Source of the DNA: Bacteroidales bacterium
Lineage (GTDB): Bacteria; Bacteroidota; Bacteroidia; Bacteroidales; Paludibacteraceae
Direction: 5' to 3'
DNA length: 64,000 nucleotides
NCBI GenBank assembly: GCA_015061115.1
Contig: SUXE01000015.1
Location: 62,001 to 126,000, forward strand
A program made the translations under genes and the position numbers. The notes beneath the pieces were generated by a model, which was not told the DNA's origin, searched no databases, and saw nothing but the letters and a program-made list of their open reading frames with translations. Of this stretch, positions 1 to 8,853 are shown in pieces. Position 1 is the stretch's first letter. Every line of letters begins with the position of its first letter.

Positions 1-2235
1 GTCTGTGTTCTTCTTGTAGTATCCATCGATAGTAACATTCATCTTACCACCAAGGAATCCAAGATCCAATCCTAAGTTAGCCATTGAGTTTGTCTCCCAA
101 GTCAAATTTGTGTTAGTGTACTGTCCAGGACCATAGATACCTGAAGAAGCCACATTAGACACAGTTGTCAAGTGAGCCTGAGAACAGTTTGCATTACCTG
201 TCTGTCCATAACCTGCACGAACTTTGAATGCAGAGAATATATTCTGGAATGACTCGCTAGACTTAGCCCATTCCTCCTCCTCAAGACGCCATGCGAAGCT
301 GACTGATGGGAAGAATCCCCACTTGTTGCCTGGAGCGAAGTTAGAAGATCCATCAAAACGACCTGTCGCTGTGAACAAATACTTTCCAGCAATGCTATAG
401 TTAGCACGACCGAAGAAAGATGCCATTGAACCGTCTCCAATGAAGTTCGACGATACAGAATGTCCTTCTGTTGCAGCAGCTGGTGTAACGATAGATCCAT
501 CTGTATATCCCTTATGCGTCATCACGATTCCTTCGTAAGAGTACTTGTTGAACTCAGTACCAAGCATAAATGTTAGGTTATGCTTCTTATTGAAGTCGTG
601 CAACCAAGTTGCATAAGAAGAGAAACGAATTGAGTTGTTCTTGTAATCACCGATTGTTAGCGTAGCAGCATCTTCCTTACGGTTGAATGCTGAATTGATG
701 TAATAATATGGCTGGTAATAGCTTTCATCCGCATTTGTGATATCGATACCGAACTCATTTCTCCAAGACAATCTGTTCTCTCCAAGCTTAGTTTTTTCAG
801 GAGTAGCTCCACTTTCCTTAGCTTCATTGTCCAATCTATCCTGATCTTTCTTCTTCTTGTCGAACAAAGTCATATCTAGGAATGCAGTTCCCAATACATT
901 GAACTCAGTTCTCTCAACTGGAGACATGTTCAACTCTGCGATTGGGTTCATCTTAACTCCATTTGATGTCTGAGGAGCAAATGGCTGGCCATCAACACCG
1001 TAAGGCTGACCTGTAGGCTGAGAAAGCAAAGTCTGCATGATGATAGACTCATCCATATTATCGAAGTTTCCGATAGAAGCCTGGTTCGCAGACAAGTCTA
1101 GGATATTACGAATAGATGTTTTCTCCTGACGAGTAACACCGACGTTCATACCTACCTTCATCCAATCCTTAGCCTGAGTCTCCAAGTTGACACGACCATT
1201 GATACGCTTATAGTCAGAGCTTAGCATAACACCTTCCTGACCAGTGTATCCCAAAGATATGTTGTATGTAGTCTTGTCTGTACCACCACTTGCACTTACC
1301 TGATGGCTGTGACCGATACCATTGCGGAACAACTCATCCTGCCAATCAGTACCCTCACCCAAAACATCTGGATTAGTCAAAAGGACATCTGGCTCAGACT
1401 TGAATGCCTCCATTACAGCCTTGTCATTCAAATATTGAGCGTACTCCTTAAGATTCATCATATCGTATCTCTTTGTGAACTGAGATACAGAGAAACTTCC
1501 GTCGTATGTGATCTTAGCGTCACCGTTCTTACCCTTACGAGTAGTGATCATAACGACACCGTTTGCAGCACGAGATCCGTAGATCGCTGTAGCAGACGCA
1601 TCCTTCAACACCTCCATAGATACGATATCCGCAGGGTTGATTGAAGCCAATGGGTTAGAAGAGGCTGAGTGAGAAGCATCACCACCACCGATTGGCATTC
1701 CGTCTACAACGTACAATGGCTCAGATGAACCTGACAAAGAGCTGACTCCACGCACACGTACTGAAGTTGCCTGTCCTGGCTGACCTGATGAAGATGTTAC
1801 GCTAACACCAGATACACGACCTGCCATAGCCTGGTCGATTGATGTAGCAACACTTTCCTTAAGTTTTTCCTCATTTAGAGAGGATACCGAACCAGTAACA
1901 TCACTCTTCTTCTGAACACCATAACCAGTTACCACCAACTCTTCTAGCATCTCCTCCGACAAAGTCACATTTAGAGTAGAGCCTGTCTTTGCAGTGATCT
2001 TTCTTGTCTGTGTCTCGTAACCTGAGTAAGAGAACTCTAGAACAGCACCTTCTGGCACCTCAATTTCGTAGTTACCGTCCATATCGGTGTTTGTTCCGAT
2101 TGTAGTACCTTTCACTACTACATTGGCGAACGGTAGAGGTTCTTTCGCATCTTTCACAACACCCTTGATGGTTCTATCGGCCATCACTGTAAGTGCTGAG
2201 GACATCATTGCGACAGATAATAAAACTTTCCTCAT
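1..2235 (-). CDS. SusC/RagA family TonB-linked outer membrane protein (3' part outside window)
   Basis: Reading back from ATG at 2235 gives 745 codons open to the window edge, so the C-terminal part of the barrel is missing. The protein starts with a signal peptide (MRKVLLSVAMMSSALTVMA). A carboxypeptidase-regulatory-like domain follows at about residues 20-100 (RTIKGVVKDA, GNYEIEVPEGAV, SYSGYET). The TonB-plug region comes next (EELVVTGYGVQKKSDVTGS, VRVRGVSSLSG, PLYVVDGMPIGG, VLKDASATAIYGSRAANGV), then beta-barrel sequence. In this family the receptor imports oligosaccharides or peptides, usually with a SusD lipoprotein; any SusD would lie beyond base 1. The substrate cannot be told from the sequence. 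Confidence 0.95.
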   Translation of the reverse strand, partial: MRKVLLSVAMMSSALTVMADRTIKGVVKDAKEPLPFANVVVKGTTIGTNTDMDGNYEIEVPEGAVLEFSYSGYETQTRKITAKTGSTLNVTLSEEMLEELVVTGYGVQKKSDVTGSVSSLNEEKLKESVATSIDQAMAGRVSGVSVTSSSGQPGQATSVRVRGVSSLSGSSEPLYVVDGMPIGGGDASHSASSNPLASINPADIVSMEVLKDASATAIYGSRAANGVVMITTRKGKNGDAKITYDGSFSVSQFTKRYDMMNLKEYAQYLNDKAVMEAFKSEPDVLLTNPDVLGEGTDWQDELFRNGIGHSHQVSASGGTDKTTYNISLGYTGQEGVMLSSDYKRINGRVNLETQAKDWMKVGMNVGVTRQEKTSIRNILDLSANQASIGNFDNMDESIIMQTLLSQPTGQPYGVDGQPFAPQTSNGVKMNPIAELNMSPVERTEFNVLGTAFLDMTLFDKKKKDQDRLDNEAKESGATPEKTKLGENRLSWRNEFGIDITNADESYYQPYYYINSAFNRKEDAATLTIGDYKNNSIRFSSYATWLHDFNKKHNLTFMLGTEFNKYSYEGIVMTHKGYTDGSIVTPAAATEGHSVSSNFIGDGSMASFFGRANYSIAGKYLFTATGRFDGSSNFAPGNKWGFFPSVSFAWRLEEEEWAKSSESFQNIFSAFKVRAGYGQTGNANCSQAHLTTVSNVASSGIYGPGQYTNTNLTWETNSMANLGLDLGFLGGKMNVTIDGYYKKNTD

Positions 2236-2295
2236 CTTTACCTTTTGTTAATTATTTATTAATATTTTTATTTACTTTCTATCTCTAAAATGCGA

Positions 2296-2303
2296 CAAAT
2301 ATA
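2296..2303 (-). promoter_or_regulatory. Bacteroidota -7 box upstream of susC-like gene
   Basis: The minus strand reads TATATTTG, matching TAnnTTTG, about 60 bases before the ATG at 2235. No clear -33 TTTG lies at the usual distance. Confidence 0.5.
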
Positions 2304-2589
2304 TTCAATTTACTAATATATTTAGCATAATAAGACAAAGAATTTCCCTTTGTTTCCACAAAGAGTCCAGCAAAAATGTTATTTAACACATTTTTACAGA
2401 TAATGTTAACTTTTGTTGATTATTTTCATTGGCATTAGTGTTTGTTATACAGTTATACAATAGTGTTGTTTGTTTAGAAGAACACATTTTTACATTTGTC
2501 TCCTTTATCTCAAATGTGTCTCTCTGATATTAGGAATAACCGACTTCACATATTCCATTGGCTTTATGTCGGAAGGTAATATACTAAAT

Positions 2590-2633
2590 AAAAATGGGGT
2601 CAAGAATCATAATCAAACTCTTGGCCCCTATAT
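2590..2633 (-). terminator. Rho-independent terminator of trpS
   Basis: The arms GGGGTCAAGA and TCTTGGCCCC pair with one G-U and a 13-base loop. On the minus strand the hairpin is followed by an AT-rich tract with a run of five T. It lies just past the trpS stop. Confidence 0.75.
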
Positions 2634-2641
2634 AGTATCTA

Positions 2642-3730
2642 TTATTCTGCTCTATATCTTGTTGCCTGCTCTTTGATCAGTTCAGCATCGTCGAAATAAT
2701 TAATTTTCATCGCACTGCGGACATCTGCCAATGTCTGTGCTGCAACCTGTCTTGCCTCATCCGAGCCCTTCTTCAAGATTCTATAGATTTCCTCGATATC
2801 TTTCTCTAGTTCTTTTCTTCTTGCACGGATCGGATTCAACTCTTCCTGCAATATTGAGTTTAGGAACATCTTCACCTTCATGTCTCCAAGTCCACCTCTT
2901 GTATAGTGATCTTTCAACTCCTGCAAGTTTGCGTATTCAGGAAGGAATTCTGCAAAATGTTCGTCACGGCTGAACGCGTCAAGATATGTGAAAACGGCGT
3001 TCCCTTCAAGTTTGCCTGGATCAGACACTTTCAAATGTGTAGGATCTGTAAACATTGACTTAACTTTCTTCTGAACGTCAGCCTCTGTATCTGAAAGATA
3101 AATACAGTTTCCAAGAGACTTACTCATCTTTGCCTTTCCGTCGGTTCCTGGCAAACGCAAACATGCCGCATTGTCTGGCAATAGAATGTTTGGCTCTACC
3201 AACGTCTCTCCATAGATATTATTGAATCTATTTACGATTTCACGAGTCTGCTCTATCATCGGTGCCTGATCCTCTCCTACAGGAACTGTTGTCGCCTTGA
3301 ACGCTGTGATATCGGCAGCCTGAGAGATAGGATAACAGAAGAATCCTACAGGAATGTTTGCCTCGAAATTACGCATCTTGATCTCTGTCTTTACAGTCGG
3401 ATTGCGCTGCAAACGAGAGACTGTGACTAGATTCATATAATAAAAGGCCAACTCACATAGTTCAGCCACCTGACTCTGAATGAATATAGTCGACTTTGTC
3501 GGATCCAAACCAACAGAAAGATAGTCTAACGCTACCTCTATGATATTCTGACGCACTTTCTCCGGATTGTCAGCATTGTCTGTCAACGCCTGAGCGTCGG
3601 CAATCATGATGAATATTTTGTCATACAATCCAGAATTCTGCAACTCGACACGTCTTTTCAATGAACCTACGTAATGGCCGAGGTGCAATTTTCCAGTTGG
3701 TCTGTCTCCTGTTAATATTATTTTTTCCAT
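2642..3730 (-). CDS. trpS: Tryptophan--tRNA ligase
   Basis: Class I aminoacyl-tRNA synthetase that charges tRNA-Trp in the cytoplasm. At 362 aa it is full length. The HIGH signature appears near the N-terminus as HLGH in [13 protein letters not shown], the KMSKS loop is intact ([12 protein letters not shown]), and the family segment [17 protein letters not shown] is present. The ATG at 3730 directly precedes the conserved first strand ([11 protein letters not shown]). It is separated by 43 bases from the upstream glycosyltransferase and ends at a hairpin terminator, so it is probably the last gene of the minus-strand run starting with the DUF4254 gene. Confidence 0.97.
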   Translation of the reverse strand: MEKIILTGDRPTGKLHLGHYVGSLKRRVELQNSGLYDKIFIMIADAQALTDNADNPEKVRQNIIEVALDYLSVGLDPTKSTIFIQSQVAELCELAFYYMNLVTVSRLQRNPTVKTEIKMRNFEANIPVGFFCYPISQAADITAFKATTVPVGEDQAPMIEQTREIVNRFNNIYGETLVEPNILLPDNAACLRLPGTDGKAKMSKSLGNCIYLSDTEADVQKKVKSMFTDPTHLKVSDPGKLEGNAVFTYLDAFSRDEHFAEFLPEYANLQELKDHYTRGGLGDMKVKMFLNSILQEELNPIRARRKELEKDIEEIYRILKKGSDEARQVAAQTLADVRSAMKINYFDDAELIKEQATRYRAE

Positions 3731-3773
3731 TATTTATCTATGTTTTCGTTTTATGCAAACGATAATTACTCTA

Positions 3774-4799
3774 TTACTCTTTTAAATTAAGTATATCAAA
3801 AATTTTTCTGCAAACTGAATCGGGCATTATCTGCGTCATGCATCGCAGGTCCCCGAATCGGCATGGTTTGTTGCCGTATGCCGAACAAGGCTGGCAATCA
3901 AGGTTGGCGACAATCGCGTCTTCCGGATCCTGACCATAACCATAGAACCCCATGTATGGATGTGTGGCGCCCCAGATTGAAACGACTTTTACTCCACATA
4001 GCGACGCGAGATGCATATTTGCAGAATCCATTGTGAGCATCAGATTCATCCTCTTCATCAATGCCATTTCTTCCTGCAATTTATATTTTCCAGCAAGAGA
4101 GGTGACGTTGGGATATCTCTCAACCCAAGAATTGAACACATCTTCTTCTTTCTTGCCTCCTCCAAAAAGATAGATGCCTATATTGCGTTCAGACAATGTC
4201 TTTACAACCTGTTCCATTTTATCCAAAGGATAAATTTTTCCTTCATGCTGGGCGAACGGTGCTATTCCAATGTTGGATACACAAGATGTAAGATTCAAAA
4301 CATCACTGAAATCTGCTACAGTGTTGGAATCAAAGCCATCATAGCCAAGTTCAAACTTATAACCTGCCTTTTCAAACGTCTCATAATAACGCTGGACCAT
4401 CTGTTTCAACGGAGTCTTGTTTCTTCCGTTCAACAAGGCTTTCTTCTCTGCTCTACCTTTATCCACTACTGTCACATCAACACCTCTCAGGCGCATGATT
4501 GTACGTAGCATCTTACTGCGTAAGACATCATGAAGGTCGATCATCTGGTCGAACCTGCCATCGGCAACAATCTCTTTGCTCAATCTCCACAATCCCCGGA
4601 TCCCTTTATGTCGTCCATTTTTTTCGACTCCGACAAAATTAAGATTGGGGATATTAGCGAACAAAGGTTGGAAACGTGGTGTGGAAAGCATCGTGATATT
4701 GATGTCAGGATAAGCCTTGGCGAACGAAGCCACAACAGGCACCGTCATCGCAACGTCACCCATCGCCGACAATCTCATCAACAACACTCTCTTAGCCAT
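3774..4799 (-). CDS. Glycosyltransferase family 9 protein (lipopolysaccharide heptosyltransferase-like)
   Basis: A GT-B fold transferase of the ADP-heptose:LPS family, expected at the cytoplasmic face of the inner membrane in lipid A-core assembly. Visible marks are the N-terminal strand RVLLMRLSAMGDVAMTVPVV, with the GD loop at about residue 13, and the C-terminal nucleotide-sugar motif DSANMHLASLCGVKVVSIWG. A cysteine-rich stretch near the end (DCQPCSAYGNKPC) is of a kind common in Bacteroidales members. Length (341 aa) is typical. The sugar donor is not certain. The gene starts 2 bases after the stop of the DUF4254 gene, so the two are very likely cotranscribed. Confidence 0.9.
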   Translation of the reverse strand: MAKRVLLMRLSAMGDVAMTVPVVASFAKAYPDINITMLSTPRFQPLFANIPNLNFVGVEKNGRHKGIRGLWRLSKEIVADGRFDQMIDLHDVLRSKMLRTIMRLRGVDVTVVDKGRAEKKALLNGRNKTPLKQMVQRYYETFEKAGYKFELGYDGFDSNTVADFSDVLNLTSCVSNIGIAPFAQHEGKIYPLDKMEQVVKTLSERNIGIYLFGGGKKEEDVFNSWVERYPNVTSLAGKYKLQEEMALMKRMNLMLTMDSANMHLASLCGVKVVSIWGATHPYMGFYGYGQDPEDAIVANLDCQPCSAYGNKPCRFGDLRCMTQIMPDSVCRKIFDILNLKE

Positions 4800-4801
4800 A
4801 T

Positions 4802-5410
4802 TTATTTACCCGAAGCGTAAAGTACAGGATTTAGATTTGGATCGTTGTACATTTTCATCTGCTTATAGACTTTCATGTAACGATCTCCGTTCTCAATATC
4901 AGAAATCAATTGATCGATAGCCGACGACAAATCAACTCTCTGCTCCAAAAGAACATTAAGTTTTTTCTGACACGCATCAATATGTGACGCGTCAACATCC
5001 TTACGATCGACCTCCACCTGCATATGGTAAATCTTCAATGCCAATATAGAAAGACGGTCGATAGCCCAAGCTGGCGACTCTGTGTTGATTACAGCAGTCG
5101 GCTTAACTTTCACCGATGAATATTTCTCCAAGAAATAGCTGTCTATTCTCTCCACTAGGTCTGTGCGATCTTGATTTGACTTATCGATACGACGCTTGAT
5201 CTTCAATGCCTCGACAGGATCAATCTGTGGGTCTCGGATGATATCCTCCAAATGCCACTGCACAGAATCAATCCAATTCTTCAAATATAGCACAGACTCA
5301 ATCGTACCTGCCTGATACGGGTTATTCATCTGTGCGTTTACGTCGTCGCTCTTGTGATAGTCTGCGACAACCTGATCAAAAATCTTATTTGCGTCTGAAC
5401 TAAAACTCAT
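4802..5410 (-). CDS. DUF4254 domain-containing protein
   Basis: A 202-aa soluble, mostly helical protein with no signal peptide. It matches what I recall of DUF4254, a Bacteroidota family often found next to LPS glycosyltransferases. Charged conserved-looking segments include SVQWHLEDIIRDP and SPAWAIDRLSILALKIYHM. Its function is unknown. Tight coupling (2-base gap) to the GT9 gene suggests a role in or around LPS core synthesis; this is inference from context only. Confidence 0.8.
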   Translation of the reverse strand: MSFSSDANKIFDQVVADYHKSDDVNAQMNNPYQAGTIESVLYLKNWIDSVQWHLEDIIRDPQIDPVEALKIKRRIDKSNQDRTDLVERIDSYFLEKYSSVKVKPTAVINTESPAWAIDRLSILALKIYHMQVEVDRKDVDASHIDACQKKLNVLLEQRVDLSSAIDQLISDIENGDRYMKVYKQMKMYNDPNLNPVLYASGK

Positions 5411-5477
5411 TGACTTAAATTAATTATAAAACTCCGTCAAAATTAGTTTTTTTATTTAAAAAACTGATTCTTTCTTG

Positions 5478-6044
5478 TTAGAAATTGAATGAAAACTCAA
5501 AACCTTTGTTTCTTCCGGTACCATCTTTATAAAAAGAAAGCAACCCTACTCGATAACCTACATTGGCCGAAATTCTGTTTGCTATTCGCATTGAAGCTCC
5601 CGCAAAAACGGAACATTGAACTGGTCTGACATTAGAATCATAACTATTGTTGGACACCCTCATTATCTTCTCTGCATCCATGCCGCCATAGGCTCCAACT
5701 CCGAATGTGCCATTGTTGACAAGACTGTAATCCGCTCTTACCGGCACTCGCAACGATTTATATTCAGCAGAATAACCGCCATCACAACTGAAATTATCCC
5801 AGTTATAAACCAGACGTGGAGAAACAGCCAATTTTTCATCCACATGAAATGTATATCCGGTACTCACCCAAAAACCCTGCGATTGACCATTGCCATCAGT
5901 GTCGTAGGAATAACCACCTCCTGTGTTCGACAAAATATTAGCAATTATTTCAGCTGCACTTGTTCCATTTTTCGCTTGTGCCTCCTGAGACATCGCCAGA
6001 GAAGACACTAAAGAAAATAACGACAGAATAATAATTTTTTTCAT
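5478..6044 (-). CDS. Small outer membrane beta-barrel protein, function unknown
   Basis: This 188-aa protein begins with a clear signal peptide (MKKIIILSLFSLVSSLAMS, then QEAQAKNG). It continues with alternating strands rich in glycine and aromatics (GFWVSTGYTFHVDEKLAVSPR, SVFAGASMRIANRISANVGY) and ends in phenylalanine (FEFSFNF), as outer membrane barrels usually do. It resembles small OmpX/OprF-N-like porin-family proteins, but I cannot name a family. The start is one base after the stop of the upstream yigZ gene, implying cotranscription. Confidence 0.75.
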   Translation of the reverse strand: MKKIIILSLFSLVSSLAMSQEAQAKNGTSAAEIIANILSNTGGGYSYDTDGNGQSQGFWVSTGYTFHVDEKLAVSPRLVYNWDNFSCDGGYSAEYKSLRVPVRADYSLVNNGTFGVGAYGGMDAEKIMRVSNNSYDSNVRPVQCSVFAGASMRIANRISANVGYRVGLLSFYKDGTGRNKGFEFSFNF

Positions 6045-6045
6045 A

Positions 6046-6642
6046 TCAGTCTTCTATTATGAGTGATTCAACTTTTTTCAACCTTTCAATCAAATTCGGA
6101 GCATCCCCCTTACGTATAGAGAGGACCATCTTGCAGCTGTTGTCAAACTGTTGCGACAGCACCTGTGGCGCCACATCCTTGATTATCTTCATCACATCGT
6201 TCATCACCAAGTAGTCAAACAAGATATGGATCTCCTCATCCACCGTCTTCTCTATGATTTCTGCATTTTCCAAAGCATCAGCCGACGCTACTTTATAAGC
6301 GTTTATCAATCCGCTCGTCCCTAGTTTTGTGCCACCGAAATAGCGCACCACAGCAATCAGGACATTCGTCACTCCAGCGGAAAGGAGAGACCCTAGGATC
6401 GGACGGCCCGCCGTTCCCGACGGTTCGCCATCGTCATTTGAACGGTAATCCGCTTTGTCCACACCAAGTATGTAGGCATAGCAGACATGTCGGGCATCGT
6501 GATGCTCCTTACGTTTCTCTTCAAGTATCTCCTTGATCTGCTCGACATTAGACACAGGGATAGCAAAAGCAATAAACTTACTGCCTTTTTCTTTGTATAA
6601 GCCCTCTGCCGGAGCACTGATTGTCAGATACTTGTCTTCCAA
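6046..6642 (-). CDS. yigZ: YigZ/IMPACT family protein
   Basis: A 198-aa member of the YigZ/IMPACT (UPF0029) family, linked to translation regulation in eukaryotes and poorly understood in bacteria. Family marks are GDGEPSGTAGRP-type (here DDGEPSGTAGRPILGSLL) and VVRYFGGTKLGTSGL. The C-terminal ferredoxin-like half is present. The start is odd: the first in-frame initiator is TTG at 6642 (MEDKYLTIS if read as Met). The DNA immediately upstream is a TGATTGATGG-type repeat with no in-frame ATG, so the original start may have been altered by the repeat. Confidence 0.9.
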   Translation of the reverse strand: MEDKYLTISAPAEGLYKEKGSKFIAFAIPVSNVEQIKEILEEKRKEHHDARHVCYAYILGVDKADYRSNDDGEPSGTAGRPILGSLLSAGVTNVLIAVVRYFGGTKLGTSGLINAYKVASADALENAEIIEKTVDEEIHILFDYLVMNDVMKIIKDVAPQVLSQQFDNSCKMVLSIRKGDAPNLIERLKKVESLIIED

Positions 6643-6643
6643 A

Positions 6644-6706
6644 TGGTGGATGATTGATGGTGGATGATTGATGATTGATGGTTGATGGTTGATGGTAGGT
6701 TATTGA
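6644..6706. repeat. TGATTGATGG short-repeat array
   Basis: Imperfect tandem copies of ATGATTGATGG / GGTTGATG directly abut the TTG start of the yigZ gene. The same unit recurs at 62268-62290, 62501-62531 and 63541-63583. Confidence 0.75.
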
Positions 6707-6728
6707 TTCTCCATCATATCAACCTTCG

Positions 6729-8582
6729 TCAATTAAATTTATTGCGACGTTGCCCTTCCTTCTTACGTTTTCTATTGTCGGTAGGGGCACCTTTACGGTC
6801 ACGTCTAGGCTTCTGGTAAGCCCATTCATCCTCGTCATGCTTGCGTTTTCCGCCACCAAAGTTCTTGTCTCCAAAATCTTTGTTTCGTCTTTCGCTGTTG
6901 CGGCTGCGACCACGCTGTTCACCCTGCACCTCAGCCAAAACAATATCGCTGCCACGGTGTACCTCACTGAATGCCTTGAACATTTTCTGCACGTGAGAGT
7001 TAGGAACATCAAAGAATGTGTAACGAGGTGTGATTTCTATATCACGGATGCTGATCTTCTTATCGTTGACAGTATCGTTGATAAGGCCAAGCACCTTCTT
7101 TGGAGTCATGCCTATATTTTCTCCCTTGTTGATTTTCAGACGTGTGTAATCTGGGCGAGTGTAACCTCCACGCAATCCCTTCTTCTCCTTGCCTTCCGAC
7201 TTATCGTCATCCCCACGTCTTCCCTTTCTATCTCGACCGCTACGCTCTGGACGCTCTGCGATATTTAGATCCTCCGCATCCTTATAATACTCAATAAACT
7301 GGTTGAACTGCAATGATACGAAATGTTTGATGATATCCTCACGACTCATTCCATCAAGTTCAGAGTACGCCATATCCAAATATTGCGAAATCTGATCCTC
7401 ATTGATCTCAACAGTCTTCAGTTTATTCAGAATAGACTTCAGCTGAGCGGAACAAACCTCAATTCCAGAAGGAACATCTTTTCTTTCAAACTCTTTGCCG
7501 ATGATTTTCTCTATCTCACGGATTTTGCTTTTCTCACGCAAGTGAAGGATGCTTATAGACACTCCCTTTTTGCCAGCTCTACCTGTACGACCACTTCTGT
7601 GAGTGTAGCTTTCCACATCATCAGGCAAACAATAGTTGATGACATGAGTTAGATTATTCACGTCCAGACCACGGGCAGCAACATCCGTTGCCACCAACAG
7701 CTGTAGATTCTTGATTCTGAATTTCTGCATCACAGCGTCACGCTGAGCCTGCGACAGATCACCATGAAGGGCATCCGCATTGTAGCCATCCTTCATCAAA
7801 GCCTCTGCTATATCTTTAGTCTCCTGACGAGTGCGGCAGAACACAATTCCATAGATATCAGGGTTAAGGTCAACCACACGCTTCAAACAAGCGTAACGAT
7901 TCTTAGCAGCAACCATATAATAAATATGGCTCACGTTTTCAGAACCAGAATTTTTCTTGCCGATTGCAATCTCCACATGATTCTTCATGTAGTTTTTTGC
8001 GATATTGGCAATCTCTCTAGGCATCGTAGCCGAGAAAAGAAGAGTACGGTGGTCTTCTGGTATTTCACTGAAGATTCTTTCGATATCTTCTTTGAAACCC
8101 ATGTTGAGCATCTCATCAGCCTCGTCAAGGACAAGGAACTTCACATTTTCAAGATGCACTTTTTTTCTGTCGATAAGATCGATAAGACGACCTGGAGTAG
8201 CCACAAGAATCTGAGGCTGTACATCAAGGTCCTTAAACTGGCGGATGATACTCTCTCCACCATAAACAGGGACAACTTTGACTTTGGTATACTTTGCAAA
8301 ATTTTTCAAATCATTGCTGATCTGCACACACAATTCACGTGTAGGAGCCAAGATCAACGTTTGAATCTGATTGCGGGAATCATCAGTGAGTTGAAGTACA
8401 GGAAGTCCAAAGCCAGCAGTCTTGCCAGTTCCGGTTTGGGCTAAAGCCACCAAATCTCTATCGTCATCACTAAGCAAGAAAGGAGTCACCTTCTCTTGAA
8501 TCGGCATTGCCTCGACAAAACCCATGTCGGAAACAGCCTTTAGGATTTCATCTTTGAAACCCAATTCTTCGAATGTTGCCAT
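6729..8582 (-). CDS. DEAD-box ATP-dependent RNA helicase (DeaD/CsdA-like)
   Basis: RNA helicase of about 617 aa that probably remodels rRNA or mRNA. Motifs in order: Q motif region (FEELGFKDEIL, MPIQEKVTPF), Walker A AQTGTGKT, Ia PTRELCVQI, II VLDEADEML, III SATMP and VI HRSGRTGRAG. A DbpA-type RNA-binding domain follows (about residues 470-550), then a basic, low-complexity C-tail (RGRSRNSERR, RRDRKGAP). I use ATG at 8582; a TTG lies one codon upstream. A -7 box at 8681-8688 implies an untranslated leader of about 90 bases, as is common in cold-responsive helicases; cold control is inference. Confidence 0.93.
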   Translation of the reverse strand: MATFEELGFKDEILKAVSDMGFVEAMPIQEKVTPFLLSDDDRDLVALAQTGTGKTAGFGLPVLQLTDDSRNQIQTLILAPTRELCVQISNDLKNFAKYTKVKVVPVYGGESIIRQFKDLDVQPQILVATPGRLIDLIDRKKVHLENVKFLVLDEADEMLNMGFKEDIERIFSEIPEDHRTLLFSATMPREIANIAKNYMKNHVEIAIGKKNSGSENVSHIYYMVAAKNRYACLKRVVDLNPDIYGIVFCRTRQETKDIAEALMKDGYNADALHGDLSQAQRDAVMQKFRIKNLQLLVATDVAARGLDVNNLTHVINYCLPDDVESYTHRSGRTGRAGKKGVSISILHLREKSKIREIEKIIGKEFERKDVPSGIEVCSAQLKSILNKLKTVEINEDQISQYLDMAYSELDGMSREDIIKHFVSLQFNQFIEYYKDAEDLNIAERPERSGRDRKGRRGDDDKSEGKEKKGLRGGYTRPDYTRLKINKGENIGMTPKKVLGLINDTVNDKKISIRDIEITPRYTFFDVPNSHVQKMFKAFSEVHRGSDIVLAEVQGEQRGRSRNSERRNKDFGDKNFGGGKRKHDEDEWAYQKPRRDRKGAPTDNRKRKKEGQRRNKFN

Positions 8583-8680
8583 CAAAAAAGGATTATATTC
8601 ATGGCCGAAACATCCTCACCCCCTTTTACAACAGTGATACATACCTCGCCACAAACAAATTAGCATAAAATTATCGGAGG

Positions 8681-8688
8681 CAAATGTA
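8681..8688 (-). promoter_or_regulatory. Bacteroidota -7 box of the DEAD-box helicase gene
   Basis: The minus strand reads TACATTTG. Transcription from here would give a leader of about 90 bases. Confidence 0.55.
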
Positions 8689-8815
8689 AGAAAAAAAGTT
8701 GACAAATAATGTTGAAAAGCAGAAAATAAGGAAATAAATGTATGCGATTTATCAAAAACATCATTTGTTTTCTGTTCAAAACAATTTTTCGTTATGAATA
8801 AAGAGAAAAAAATGG

Positions 8816-8823
8816 TAGATTTG
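8816..8823 (+). promoter_or_regulatory. Bacteroidota -7 box of the parvulin operon
   Basis: TAGATTTG lies 30 bases before the ATG at 8854 and is divergent from the helicase promoter. Confidence 0.6.
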
Positions 8824-8853
8824 CAAAAAACTAAGAACAAAATAGAATAAGAA

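Larger units (their letters stand above)
2236..2641. other. Intergenic region, susC-like leader and trpS terminator
   Basis: This AT-rich gap of about 400 bases holds the predicted susC promoter and leader on the right-to-left strand and the trpS terminator at its right end. A 68-codon plus-strand ORF (2470-2676) runs through the terminator and into trpS and has no recognisable features, so I do not call it a gene. Confidence 0.6.

Noticed and set aside
2470-2676. A 68-codon plus-strand ORF between the susC-like gene and trpS
   Set aside because: It crosses the trpS terminator and the end of trpS on the other strand and has no recognisable features.
6393-7268. Overlapping ORFs antisense to, or in other frames of, yigZ and the DEAD-box helicase gene
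   Set aside because: They have no family features and the sense-strand genes have complete motifs.
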